In this document: piece after piece, positions 54,848-63,665 of the stretch
How the letters are laid out: each line of letters begins with the position of its first letter
How positions within the stretch are numbered: position 1 is the first letter of the stretch
Origin: Novosphingobium malaysiense
GTDB taxonomy: Bacteria; Pseudomonadota; Alphaproteobacteria; Sphingomonadales; Sphingomonadaceae
Length of the DNA: 64,000 nucleotides
Assembly: GCF_000802225.1 (NCBI RefSeq)
Contig: NZ_JTDI01000003.1
Span: 1,240,001-1,304,000 of the forward strand
Reading direction: 5' to 3'
Notes under the pieces: model-generated
Told to the model about the DNA's origin: nothing
The model's input: the letters and a program-made list of their open reading frames with translations, nothing else
Database searches by the model: none
Program-made: the position numbers and the translations under genes

Positions 54848-56266
54848 GTGCTTAAATCTGCTGACGGAGGCCTGAGGCCCGTCCCATTTCCGATCGACGA
54901 TCCCGAACGGATCCCGGCCAAGCGTTACTACGATGCCGACTTCTACCAGGCGGAACTCGACCACCTCTGGCCGCATGCGTGGCAGATGGCCTGCCGCCTC
55001 GAGCAGATTCCCGAAGTTGGCGACTGGGTGGAATATTCAAACGTCGGCAAGTCGGTCATCGTCGTTCGCACCGAGGACGGCATCAAGGCCTGGCACAACG
55101 CGTGCCGGCACCGCGGTGTACCTTTCGCCGGCGGCACGCCCGTAAGCTGCTCGCATGCCAGTGCACATGGCAACTGCGCGAAGAAGGGTTTCGTTTGCCC
55201 CTTCCACGGGTGGCGATGGAACATGGACGGCGAAAACACGCTGGTCTACGCGAAGCATATCTTCAGCGAGCGCCAGCTCGACGACGATATCAATCTGCTG
55301 CCGTGCCGCGTGGAAACGTTTGGCGGTTGCGCCTGGATCAATCACGACGACGACGCCCCGCCGTTCCGCGAGACGCTGGGCCCGTTGGCAGATCGGCTGG
55401 AAGCCAACGGCCTCGCCGATGTGCGCGCCGAATGGCATTTCGGCACCGTCCTTCCAGCCAACTGGAAGATCGCGATGGAAGCCTTCATGGAAGGCTATCA
55501 CGTTCTGCAGACCCACCCGCAACTGCACTATCGCACGCCGGACCTCTACACCCAGCGCTACGGCGGTGTGGACGACGTGCAGACCGCGCCGCCGCCCACC
55601 AACATCGCCGAAATGATCGAGGCGCAACTCGACGGCATGCAGTTGCTCAGCGACGGCATGGCCGGGATGATCCATGCCAAGGAAGTCGAGATCGCCCGCA
55701 GCGTGCCTATCGACGACCTACCCGAAGATCCGGCTCAGGCCATGCAGGCATGGTTCGGTATGGTCATGGGCGCCATCACCAAGGGACTGCGCGAAAGGGG
55801 CGAGGATGTCCCCGACATTCTCAAGGTCAAGCAGTCGGACCCGATCAATTCAGTGGAATTCCTGTTCCCGCACTACTTCCTGCTCCCTACGTTCACGTCG
55901 TTTTCCGCCTACCGCATCCGGCCGCTGGGCCCGGAAAGCTGCTTCTTCGAGATATGGTCACTGACCCATTTCCCGAAGGGCGAGGAGCCGGAACCGGTGA
56001 TGACCCCGACGGTCCTGCCCTACGACAGCGCGGACTTCCCGCCGATCCCGCGGCAAGACTACGCGAACATTCCGATCCAGCAGGCAGGCATGCATGCCGA
56101 CGGCTTCGAATTCATGCGCCTGTCCAAGGACGTCGAAGGGCTCATCAGCAACTATCAGCGCATTATCGACGGTTATCTCGCCGGCATCCCGGGAGACAAG
56201 CTGGCCAAGGCAACGAACAAGTTGGGCAACAATTTCGACGGGAAAATCGAAGACCTGGGCTTTTGA
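54848..56266 (+). CDS. Rieske non-heme iron oxygenase with insertion in cluster loop
   Basis: 472 aa, GTG at 54848, chosen for AAGAGG seven bases upstream; an earlier in-frame start at 54779 adds unlike residues. Rieske ligands ACRHRG (about 84-89) and CPFHGW (about 117-122) are 28 residues apart, about ten more than in the other Rieske gene here; the extra stretch contains CSHASAHGNC. Mononuclear iron site NWKIAMEAFMEGYHVLQTHP (about 205-224). C-terminal half is typical. It stands alone before a strong terminator; substrate unknown. Confidence 0.92.
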   Translation: MLKSADGGLRPVPFPIDDPERIPAKRYYDADFYQAELDHLWPHAWQMACRLEQIPEVGDWVEYSNVGKSVIVVRTEDGIKAWHNACRHRGVPFAGGTPVSCSHASAHGNCAKKGFVCPFHGWRWNMDGENTLVYAKHIFSERQLDDDINLLPCRVETFGGCAWINHDDDAPPFRETLGPLADRLEANGLADVRAEWHFGTVLPANWKIAMEAFMEGYHVLQTHPQLHYRTPDLYTQRYGGVDDVQTAPPPTNIAEMIEAQLDGMQLLSDGMAGMIHAKEVEIARSVPIDDLPEDPAQAMQAWFGMVMGAITKGLRERGEDVPDILKVKQSDPINSVEFLFPHYFLLPTFTSFSAYRIRPLGPESCFFEIWSLTHFPKGEEPEPVMTPTVLPYDSADFPPIPRQDYANIPIQQAGMHADGFEFMRLSKDVEGLISNYQRIIDGYLAGIPGDKLAKATNKLGNNFDGKIEDLGF

Positions 56267-56282
56267 GCGCCAAAACCTGATG

Positions 56283-56334
56283 CCACCAAGCAAAGGCCCC
56301 GGCAGCTTGCGCTTCCGGGGCCTTTGCTTGGTGG
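56283..56334. terminator. Strong bidirectional terminator
   Basis: Perfect 20-base arms at 56283-56302 and 56315-56334 with a 12-base loop, ending 16 bases after the Rieske stop and 25 before the convergent DUF1214-like stop. Each arm contains an A-rich/T-rich part (CAAAGG / CCTTTG). The stem is unusually long for a terminator. Confidence 0.8.
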
Positions 56335-56359
56335 CCGACAGAGCCTGTGCCCGCCCTGA

Positions 56360-57634
56360 CTACCAGAGCGACCGGGCCTGATAGGCCCGGTTGCGTTCGC
56401 GCATGATCGCGTCGCGTTCCTCGGGCGTCACTGTCGCCACGTCGGCAGGCAGGTGCTTGCGCACTTCGTCGAGCCTGAGCTTGGTGAGGGTCGGAATCGG
56501 CTGGCTGCTGCATCCCGTCCAGCGCCCCTGGATGATCCCGCGCGAATAGCCTGCGGTATCGAGCCAGTTTCTTACGCCGGGATCCTTTTCCGACACCACG
56601 ATGCGCAGCTTTCCGTCCGAATCCGGCGCTGCCTGCGCACCGTTGAGGCTGGAATGATTGTTGGTCCAGTCGATCGTCTCGTAGAGACCGTTGGTAAGGA
56701 TGAGCGAGCGGTACTGGCAGGTCTCGGGTACGTCACTCTCGACTATGAGGGCCTCGTCATCCTTCAGGTCGAAAACTCCATCGTAGTAGAACTGCGATGC
56801 CAAGGCGCCTTCCGGCGGCACCATAACCTTGAAACGATTGACGTATCCCTCGGCGGCCAGAGCCTCCACCCGTCCGATGAACATCGGCGCGAGGTAGCCG
56901 ACAGCCCGGGGCAGTGCCTGCAGCCGCGCGGTCAATTCCTGCGCCGAGGGACGAGGCCGCCCCATCGGTCCGCTGACGCGCTCTATCGTTACAACCGGTT
57001 GCACTTCGTCACTCCAGTCCGAACTGACCAGTCGCATCATCAACCGCCGGGTATCCGGCTCCAGTTTCCAGAAGTCGCCGGCATAGCCTTCGGGGCGTTC
57101 GGCACCGAGAAGCACAGAAAACCGCCCATCTTCACCGACATGAAGTGACGAGAGGTCCAGATGGGGCCGCGAATTGCTGCCAGGAAGCACTTGCGCAATG
57201 ACCGCAATCGGAATCGTGCCGGCCTTGCCCGAGATGCGATACACCTGCGCGGGATCGACCGAGGCAGACTTGTAGACGGTATCGGCGTTGGGCTGGCCGA
57301 CGTTGAGCACCCGTCCGATTGCGGGCAGGAACTCTGGCGCCTGCGGATCGGCACCGAGGGCCTCTATCGACGAACTTGCCAGTGCCTCAAGCGCAATACG
57401 ACCGATTTCCGCGCGAACTAGCGGGTCCTTCCGCATATCTTCCGGCAACTTTGCCAGCATCTTTTCCGGAAGGGTGCGCAGACTTTCGACAAACTCGTCC
57501 CAGCCCGCCACCGGAGCGACCCTATCGGGACTGGTGCCGTCCTGCGCGCGCGTCGAGGAAGGGATCGTGACGAGCGCCGCAGCGGCGAGTCCGGCGACGG
57601 CAGTTCCCAGCAACCTGACACGGCAATGCTTCAT
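56360..57634 (-). CDS. Secreted DUF1214-like protein
   Basis: 424 aa. Signal peptide ends near TRAQ (about residue 31). An alpha-helical part follows (WDEFVESLRTLPEKMLAKLPEDMRKDPL, about 45-72). Then a beta domain with NADTVYKSASVDPAQVYRIS (about 118-137), which is a DUF1214-type strand pattern, and NWLDTAGYSRGIIQGRWTGC near the end (about 360-379). Such proteins often lie near oxygenase genes in sphingomonads and may bind small hydrophobic ligands. The family name is a best recollection; the reaction, if any, is unknown. Confidence 0.72.
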   Translation of the reverse strand: MKHCRVRLLGTAVAGLAAAALVTIPSSTRAQDGTSPDRVAPVAGWDEFVESLRTLPEKMLAKLPEDMRKDPLVRAEIGRIALEALASSSIEALGADPQAPEFLPAIGRVLNVGQPNADTVYKSASVDPAQVYRISGKAGTIPIAVIAQVLPGSNSRPHLDLSSLHVGEDGRFSVLLGAERPEGYAGDFWKLEPDTRRLMMRLVSSDWSDEVQPVVTIERVSGPMGRPRPSAQELTARLQALPRAVGYLAPMFIGRVEALAAEGYVNRFKVMVPPEGALASQFYYDGVFDLKDDEALIVESDVPETCQYRSLILTNGLYETIDWTNNHSSLNGAQAAPDSDGKLRIVVSEKDPGVRNWLDTAGYSRGIIQGRWTGCSSQPIPTLTKLRLDEVRKHLPADVATVTPEERDAIMRERNRAYQARSLW

Positions 57635-57711
57635 GGTATTGTCTCCTCATCCCGTACCTCTTTGTGCACGAGAGGGTGACCCGGCACCCTGGGAGGGTCA
57701 ATGCGGCAGAG

Positions 57712-58524
57712 CTACGCCTCGGCGGTAAGCGCAGCCACCAGCGCCTTCACCTTTTTCTGCCGCCACTGCGGCAGCGGCGCGACCAACCAATAGCCACGCC
57801 GGCAAGGTGCCGTAATCGGAACCACGCTATCGGCGGCGGCGTGCTGCAGGCCCGCAGTCAGCAGCGCCGGCACCCGGGCCCGCCCGAGGCCGGCAAGCGC
57901 CGCGGCGATGGCCTGTCCGGCGTCGCTGACGAATATCGGTGGCTTGCCCTCTTCGCCTTCGGCTGCTGCGCCTTCACCCTCGTCCGGCACTGGATCGCCC
58001 GGCCATCCGATCCAGTCACCGGTGCCGACCATCACCCATTCGGCCTGCCCGAGCGGCACACCTTCGAGATTGCCAGGCCCGTCGGTCCAGCGAACGGCAA
58101 GGTCCAGGTTTGCCTCGGTGAAATCGGTCTCCTCCCCGTCCACCAGCACGTAACGCACCTGAGGGTTTTCGGAACGGAATAAAGCCAGGCGCGACGCCAA
58201 CCAGGCCGCGAAGAATTCGCGCGGGGCGGCGATGGTATAGACGTGGCTCGACTGGCCGGCCTGCATGGCCTGCACGGCATCCTCGAAATGGAGGAACCCG
58301 GTACGCAAGGCAGCCAGACCGGCGCTCGCCTCTTCGGTCAGTTCCAGTCCCTTGCTCGTCCGGCGAAACAGGACAACGCCAAGCAGGTCTTCCAAGGCAC
58401 GGATCTGTTGACCAACCGCTGCCGGCGTCACGGCCAACTCGTCCGCGGCGCGCGTGAAGGAGAGATGCCGGGCGGCGGCATCGAAGACGCGCAAGGCGTT
58501 GAGGGGCAAATGCGTGCGCTTCAT
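57712..58524 (-). CDS. LysR-family transcriptional regulator (GcvA-like)
   Basis: 270 aa. N-terminal winged HTH LNALRVFDAAARHLSFTRAADELAVTPAAVGQQIRALED (given by position, about 8-46) with the GcvA-type AVxQQIR. The ligand domain (about 85-265) begins VYTIAAPREFFAAWL and is short by about 30 residues compared with most LysR proteins, with an acidic insertion (DEGEGAAAEGEEGK, about 180-193). Convergent to nothing; upstream is apaG. Target not identified. Confidence 0.88.
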   Translation of the reverse strand: MKRTHLPLNALRVFDAAARHLSFTRAADELAVTPAAVGQQIRALEDLLGVVLFRRTSKGLELTEEASAGLAALRTGFLHFEDAVQAMQAGQSSHVYTIAAPREFFAAWLASRLALFRSENPQVRYVLVDGEETDFTEANLDLAVRWTDGPGNLEGVPLGQAEWVMVGTGDWIGWPGDPVPDEGEGAAAEGEEGKPPIFVSDAGQAIAAALAGLGRARVPALLTAGLQHAAADSVVPITAPCRRGYWLVAPLPQWRQKKVKALVAALTAEA

Positions 58525-58619
58525 GGCACTTCCCTATGCCCGACAGGAACGGGGAGCAACGAAGTTCCGGTTGCAGAGGTAAAACCGCACCCTATCGAGC
58601 CTCGGCGCTAGGGCGCCGG

Positions 58620-59018
58620 TCAACCGGCCGTGGCAGGAGCCGCCAGCGGGAAGAACGGGATCAGGGCCTTGAATTCGGTGCCATCACCGCGCCGGAAGGT
58701 ATAGTGCCCTTCCATGCTGCCCTGCGGTGTCGAGAGCGGACATCCGGAAACGTAGTCATGGCTCCCACCCGGTTCGAGCACCGGCTGTTCGCCGACAACG
58801 CCTTCTCCTTCGACAACGCTGACTTCGCCGTTCCCGTCGGTAATGCGCCAGTGGCGGGTCATCAGTTGCAGGGTGTGCGGCGTCTCGTTCTCGATACGGA
58901 CATGGTAGACCCAGAACCATTTGCCCGCCTCGATACGCGACTGTTCGGGCAGGAAGTTGGCGGCAACGCGAACGGTAAGGCCGTCGGTATACGCAGTATG
59001 TTGAAACAGTTCTTTCAT
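58620..59018 (-). CDS. apaG: ApaG domain protein
   Basis: 132-aa single fibronectin-like ApaG domain: VRVAANFLPEQSRIEAGKWFWVYHVRIEN (about 16-44) and TRHWRITDGNGEV, VVGEQPVLEPGGSHDYVSG and GSMEGHYTFRR are the diagnostic strands. ATG at 59018 (MKELFQH); a GTG three codons upstream (59027) is possible. Function in bacteria is linked to Co2+ tolerance/Mg2+ export in enterics and to nucleotide metabolism, with no certain role. Confidence 0.92.
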   Translation of the reverse strand: MKELFQHTAYTDGLTVRVAANFLPEQSRIEAGKWFWVYHVRIENETPHTLQLMTRHWRITDGNGEVSVVEGEGVVGEQPVLEPGGSHDYVSGCPLSTPQGSMEGHYTFRRGDGTEFKALIPFFPLAAPATAG

Positions 59019-59098
59019 GTCAGGCACCAGCCTAACGACGAATCCGGAAGCCTACAACCGCTTTGGCACAACCCGAATGGACCGCCGCAGCGGCGCGA

Positions 59099-60454
59099 TC
59101 ACACAATCGAGGCGGCAGCGCACGTCAGCGACCAGCGGAAGCCCTCCTGCCGGTATTCGGTCGAAATCCGGGCATCGAGTTTCACGCGCGGAACGTCGAC
59201 GATGATGCGGGTACCGAACCCCTGCTGCGAAGGCTCGTGCGCCGGTGGTCCGCCGCTTTCGGCCCATTCAATGCGAAACTGAGCCGCGTCCCTTTTCCCT
59301 TCGAGGGACCAGCGGATGTCCACCTGTCCCTCGGTCACCGAGAGTGCGCCGTACTTGATCGCGTTCGTTCCCATCTCGTGGAAAGCCATGGCCAGCGCCT
59401 CGGCGGCACCGGGTGAGAGCAGCACCTGCGGCCCCTCGCAGGTAATCTGCGCACGCGAGTCGCCGAGAGAGCGCAATTGCGCCTCGATCATCTCCGAGAC
59501 GGGAATCCTTGACCACGAGCGGCGAACGAGGACGTCCTGGTTAGCTGCCAGACCTCGAATTCGTTGTTCTAGCCGCTCGACGAAATCGGGCCGGTTTGCA
59601 TCGGTACGGCGTGCCAGCGATTGCACCACTGCGAGCATGTTCTTGCTGCGATGGTTCACCTCTTCCAGCAGCAACTCGATGCGCTGCTCCGCCTCGCGCA
59701 TCTCGGTGACATCGGTGTTGGTGCCGAACCAGTACTCGACGTTGCCCTGCTCGTCGCGGATCGGCTTGGCCCGAGAGAGGAACCACCGCCACTCCCCGTC
59801 CGCGCTGCGGAGCGGAAACGTGTCTTCCCAGTCTTCGCCCGACGCGAAGCAGGCACTGATCTTTTCGACGACGGCGTCGACGTGATCGGGATGGTGCACG
59901 GCCTTCCAGCCCCAGCCCTTCATGTCGTCGAGGGTCGTGCCGGTATAGTCGAACCAGCGCTTGTTGTACCAGAAGATCCAGCCGTCGCTGTCCGCGATCC
60001 ACGCCAACTGGCTCATGTTGTCCGCCAGCAGGCGAAAGCGCTGTTCGCTGAGCGCAAGCTGCTTGCGGATGTTGACGCTGTCGGAGATGTCGCGGGCAAT
60101 CTTGCTCGCAGCGATCACCCGGCCGTCGCTGTCGAGGACGGGCGAAACCGTGACCGCCACGGCAACGGTGCCCCCGCCTTTTCGATTGCGGTACGTTTCG
60201 AAGGTCGGAACCCGGTCGCCGCAACTGATACTTGCGATGATCGCGTCTTCCTCGTCCTGCCGGTCCTCCGGGATAAGCTTGCGAATGTTCTGGCCGATCA
60301 TTTCCTCGGCCGTCCAGCCGAAGACACGCTCCGCGCCTGCATTCCACGTGAGGATGCGCCCATCCAGCGTCTTCCCGACAATCGCATCGTCGGTCGATTC
60401 GACGATTGCCGCGAGAAGCGCCCCCGGATTGGCGCCGAGATCGACGGTGTTCAG
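59099..60454 (-). CDS. HWE-family PAS sensor histidine kinase (CTG start proposed)
   Basis: 451 aa if started at CTG 60454, which overlaps the metZ stop (CTGA). Without it, the first ATG (60301) would cut the first PAS domain in half: upstream codons read AAIVESTDDAIVGKTLDG, the normal PAS beginning. PAS 1 about 12-125, PAS 2 about 135-245 (NMSQLAWIADSDGWIFWYN), then the HWE/HisKA_2 H-box EEVNHRSKNMLAVVQSLA (about 265) and N-box AMAFHEMGTNAIKYGALS (about 365). Cytoplasmic; likely flavin- or ligand-sensing, with an unlinked response regulator. No membrane segment is visible. Confidence 0.88.
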   Translation of the reverse strand: MNTVDLGANPGALLAAIVESTDDAIVGKTLDGRILTWNAGAERVFGWTAEEMIGQNIRKLIPEDRQDEEDAIIASISCGDRVPTFETYRNRKGGGTVAVAVTVSPVLDSDGRVIAASKIARDISDSVNIRKQLALSEQRFRLLADNMSQLAWIADSDGWIFWYNKRWFDYTGTTLDDMKGWGWKAVHHPDHVDAVVEKISACFASGEDWEDTFPLRSADGEWRWFLSRAKPIRDEQGNVEYWFGTNTDVTEMREAEQRIELLLEEVNHRSKNMLAVVQSLARRTDANRPDFVERLEQRIRGLAANQDVLVRRSWSRIPVSEMIEAQLRSLGDSRAQITCEGPQVLLSPGAAEALAMAFHEMGTNAIKYGALSVTEGQVDIRWSLEGKRDAAQFRIEWAESGGPPAHEPSQQGFGTRIIVDVPRVKLDARISTEYRQEGFRWSLTCAAASIV

Positions 60455-61659
60455 AGGCCCACCTTCGCCAGAGCCTGATCCATGTCCTCGATCAGGTCAT
60501 CGATATCCTCAAGCCCGACATTGATCCGCAGCATGCCTTCGGAAATACCCATTTCCTCGCGTCCCTCCGGCCCCATGTTGTGATGCGTCGTCGAGGCAGG
60601 ATGGCACATCAGCGAGCGCGAGTCTCCGATATTGTTAGAGATATCGATGAGTTGCAGGGCATCGAGCACCGCGTGGGCCTGTTGGCGGCCGCCATCGAGA
60701 ACGAAGCTGAAAATGGGGCCGCAGGCGTCCATCTGCTTTTGCGCAAGCGCCTTCTGCGGGTGGCTGTCGAGCCAGGGGTGCAGGATCGTCGGCACCCTCC
60801 CTTCGACGAACTCACCGAGCTTGAGGGCATTCTCGCTCTGCTTCTTTGCCCGCAGGTCGAGCGTCTCCAGTCCCTTGAGCACGATCCAAGCGTTGAACGG
60901 CGAAAGATTCGGGCCGGTGTTGCGCTGAAACGGCAGCAGCTTATCGTTGATGAATTCCTCGCTGCCGCACACGGCGCCGGCGAGCACCCTACCCTGCCCG
61001 TCCATCAGCTTGGTGGCCGAGTAGGCCACGACGTCGATGCCGAACTCGAGCGGCCGCTGCAGCGCCGGCGAGCAGAAGGCATTGTCGACAACCGTGGTGA
61101 TGCCATGCGCCCTGGCAATCTTCGCGATGGCTTCGAGATCGGCGACATCCATGGTCGGGTTGGCCGGGGTCTCGAAGAAGAAGACTTTGGTATTGGGGCG
61201 GGTCGCCGCTTCCCAGGCCGCCGTGTCGCGCGCGTCCACCACGGTCACGTCGATGCCGAAGCGCGGCAGGAGGTTGTCTCCCAGCCAGCGACAGGACCCG
61301 AAGGCCGCCCGTGCCGATACCATGTGGTCGCCTGCCGACAGCTGGCACAACAGCGAGGCGGTCATCGCTGCCATGCCCGAGGCCTGAACGCGGCAAGCCT
61401 CGGCGCCTTCCAGCAGGGCGATACGCTCTTCGAGCATCGCCACAGTCGGATTCTGCAGGCGCGAGTAGGTCATGCCTTCCTCTTCGCCGGCAAAGCGGGC
61501 CGCGACCGTGGCCGCATCGTCATAGCTATATCCGGACGTGAGGAAGAGCGCTTCGCTCGTCTCGCCCATTTCCGAACGCCACGTGCCGCCGCGGATTGCG
61601 CGGGTAGCGGGGCGCCAATTGCGGGTCTGGTTGCGGTCCTGTCCGGTCGTGCGTTTCAT
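60451..61659 (-). CDS. metZ: O-succinylhomoserine sulfhydrylase
   Basis: 402-aa PLP enzyme of the Cys/Met metabolism family, making homocysteine from O-succinylhomoserine and sulfide. ATG at 61659 (MKRTTGQDRNQTRN), earlier in-frame start adds 12 unlike residues. Motifs: SYDDAATVAARFAGEEEGMTYSR (about 45-67), ETPANPTMDVADLEAIAK (about 163-180), PLP-lysine in VAYSATKLMDGQGRV (about 210) and the terminal SLMCHPASTTH. Followed by the HWE kinase with 4-bp overlap (CTGA). O-acetylhomoserine use is the main alternative. Confidence 0.93.
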   Translation of the reverse strand: MKRTTGQDRNQTRNWRPATRAIRGGTWRSEMGETSEALFLTSGYSYDDAATVAARFAGEEEGMTYSRLQNPTVAMLEERIALLEGAEACRVQASGMAAMTASLLCQLSAGDHMVSARAAFGSCRWLGDNLLPRFGIDVTVVDARDTAAWEAATRPNTKVFFFETPANPTMDVADLEAIAKIARAHGITTVVDNAFCSPALQRPLEFGIDVVAYSATKLMDGQGRVLAGAVCGSEEFINDKLLPFQRNTGPNLSPFNAWIVLKGLETLDLRAKKQSENALKLGEFVEGRVPTILHPWLDSHPQKALAQKQMDACGPIFSFVLDGGRQQAHAVLDALQLIDISNNIGDSRSLMCHPASTTHHNMGPEGREEMGISEGMLRINVGLEDIDDLIEDMDQALAKVGL

Positions 61660-61755
61660 GGCCAAGCCTCTAAGATGGCGCGAGAGCCAAGGCAAGCGGA
61701 TGCAGTGCCCCGGCGGTCTTGCCCAAAGCCGGTTTCCCTCCTATCCGCCTGTCCG

Positions 61756-63039
61756 ATGCCGCTTGCAGCCAGAAACGCCCGCGACCCGATTGGCTGGTGC
61801 CTCGGCATCACGGTCCTGTTTCTGGGTCTGGCCCTGTGGCGCATCGAAATGCCGCCACGCTATTACTTCGACGAGATCCACTACGTTCCGGCCGCCCTGA
61901 AGCTTCTGGACCTCATCCCCGCGAACCGCGAGCACCCGATGTTCGGCAAGGAAGTGATCGCGGCGTTCATCCATTTCCTGGGCGACCGGCCACTGGCTTG
62001 GCGCATGGGTCCGGCCCTTTCGGGCGCCCTCGGGCTGTTCGCCTTCTCCCGCCTGGTCTGGAACCTGTCGCATCGTCGCGCCGCCACCCTGGCGGCTACC
62101 GCCCTACTGGCGACCAATTGCATGTGGTTCATCCAGAGCCGCATAGCCATGCTCGACATGATCGAGGCCGGGCTGTGCATGGTGGGCCTTTGGCAGTTCG
62201 CAGCCGCTCTGCGCGCACGATCGCCCGGCAGCGCGCGTACGCGGCTGATCCTCTCGGGCGTCGCAATGGGGCTTTCGCTGGGCGCGAAATGGAGCAGCGC
62301 GCCGGCCCTCGTAATGCCGGGACTTGCCTTCCTGATCCTGAAAATCCGCGAAAGGAGCCTGGGCGTTATCGGGCGCAAGGCTTCCGGACCGACCAAGGGC
62401 ATTTCGTTGCTGGAAGCAACGGTGTGGCTCGGGCTCTTCCCGCTTGCGGTCTACTGGATCACCTTCCTGCCGGCGATGTTCTACACCGATCGGCCCGTCG
62501 CCCCGCTGGGGTTCATCCAGCAGCACGAATACATGATCCGCCTCCAGGACAGCGTGAAGAAGCCGCATCCCTACCAGAGCTACTGGTACCAGTGGATCGT
62601 GAACTGGCGGGACATCTGGTACCTCTTCCGCAAGATCGACGGGGCGCAGCGCGGTATAGTGATGATCGGCAACCCGTTTTCCATGCTCGCCGGGCTGGTC
62701 GCGTTCGTCTGGGCCCTATGGACCAGCATGTTTCACCGGCGTTACGACGCCCTCGCCCTGATCGCGCTCTACCTCGTGTGCCTTGCCATGTGGGCGCTGA
62801 ACGGGAAGCCTGTCCAGTTCTACTACCACTACCTGCTTCCGGGCGCGTTCCTGATGGGACTGCTGGCGCTTTGGCTGGATGCCCTGTGGCAACGCCGCGA
62901 CCGCTGGCATGTGCTGGCGACCGCATCGCTGGTGCTTTCGCTGCTGATGTTCGCGATATTCTACCCGATCATCTCTGCCGCACCGCTGCCCTACAAGGAT
63001 GCCTACAACCTGTGGATGTGGCTGCCGAGCTGGCGCTAG
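61756..63039 (+). CDS. PMT-family (dolichyl/undecaprenyl-phosphate-linked) glycosyltransferase
   Basis: 427 aa, ATG at 61756 (MPLAARNARDPIGW). Membrane protein with about ten hydrophobic segments. The GT39/PMT hallmark is the acidic pair just after the first membrane segment, in PPRYYFDEIHYVPAA (about 32-46), and further conserved stretches NREHPMFGKEVIAAFI, NCMWFIQSRIAMLDM and VQFYYHYLLPGAFL. Such enzymes transfer a sugar from a polyprenyl phosphate to protein or lipid A on the periplasmic side. A GtrA-family gene nearby (63.7 kb) could supply the lipid-linked donor. Confidence 0.9.
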   Translation: MPLAARNARDPIGWCLGITVLFLGLALWRIEMPPRYYFDEIHYVPAALKLLDLIPANREHPMFGKEVIAAFIHFLGDRPLAWRMGPALSGALGLFAFSRLVWNLSHRRAATLAATALLATNCMWFIQSRIAMLDMIEAGLCMVGLWQFAAALRARSPGSARTRLILSGVAMGLSLGAKWSSAPALVMPGLAFLILKIRERSLGVIGRKASGPTKGISLLEATVWLGLFPLAVYWITFLPAMFYTDRPVAPLGFIQQHEYMIRLQDSVKKPHPYQSYWYQWIVNWRDIWYLFRKIDGAQRGIVMIGNPFSMLAGLVAFVWALWTSMFHRRYDALALIALYLVCLAMWALNGKPVQFYYHYLLPGAFLMGLLALWLDALWQRRDRWHVLATASLVLSLLMFAIFYPIISAAPLPYKDAYNLWMWLPSWR

Positions 63040-63071
63040 CTCGCGCCCGAAGCCAGCCCGGCAGCTGCAGG

Positions 63072-63557
63072 TCAGGCCGGAAGCCGGTGCCTCGCATCGC
63101 CATAGACCAGCATGGCTTCCCAAGCCTCCAGCCTCATCGCGGCAAGGTATTCGGCCTGCATGTCCGCGGTCAGCACTTCGACCATGCGTTCGCCCTCGAT
63201 CCAGACTTCGATGACACCGAACACCCCGCCGCGCTTGCGGTACTTGGCCGGCCAGCCCTCCCGAGCCGCGATCGCGAACACGGCGGCGCAATCGAGCGGT
63301 GTCGCCATGGCGAAATGGGTGGCACTCAGGCCGGCGTCGCCCGGCAGACCTACGGCATCGGCATCTCCCGGCGCCTCGACGAGCTCTGTCCCGCGCGGAT
63401 AGACCTCGACCAAGGTGTTGCGATCATCGCCGGCATGAGCGAGCCAGCTCCCTTCCGCGACCGGCGGAAACGGCGTTGCGCGGCCGCCGAACAGCTCGGC
63501 CAGCACCATGGCGACATGTTGTGGATCGCGCGCGTCAATGGAAACGTGAAACAGCAT
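63072..63557 (-). CDS. Glyoxalase/VOC-like protein
   Basis: 161 aa. Opens MLFHVSIDARDPQHVAMVLA, has LVEVYPRGTELVEAP at about 49-63, and LSATHFAMATPLDCAAVF (about 79-97), then GVIEVWIEGERMVEVL with metal-ligand-type Glu. Histidines in HVSID and THFAM and Glu in VIEV suggest a VOC metal site. Function unknown. It is convergent with the PMT gene (32 bp gap) and lies 109 bp after the GtrA gene on the same strand. Confidence 0.75.
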   Translation of the reverse strand: MLFHVSIDARDPQHVAMVLAELFGGRATPFPPVAEGSWLAHAGDDRNTLVEVYPRGTELVEAPGDADAVGLPGDAGLSATHFAMATPLDCAAVFAIAAREGWPAKYRKRGGVFGVIEVWIEGERMVEVLTADMQAEYLAAMRLEAWEAMLVYGDARHRLPA

Positions 63558-63665
63558 CGGACCTTCTCCCGCGTATGTGGTGCCGCGCGAAAAAGCGATT
63601 ACTTCACGATCTACAAATGGATTCCGTCAAACGACTTACGATAGACGACAAAAAGCGTCGCCCGG

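Noticed and set aside
53785..54855. 356-codon frame overlapping htpX
   Set aside because: It is the wrong reading frame over a protein with a clear HELGH metalloprotease site.
61719..63644. 641-codon frame on the plus strand over the PMT gene
   Set aside because: Frame-shifted shadow; hydrophobic segments and the DE motif are in the other frame.
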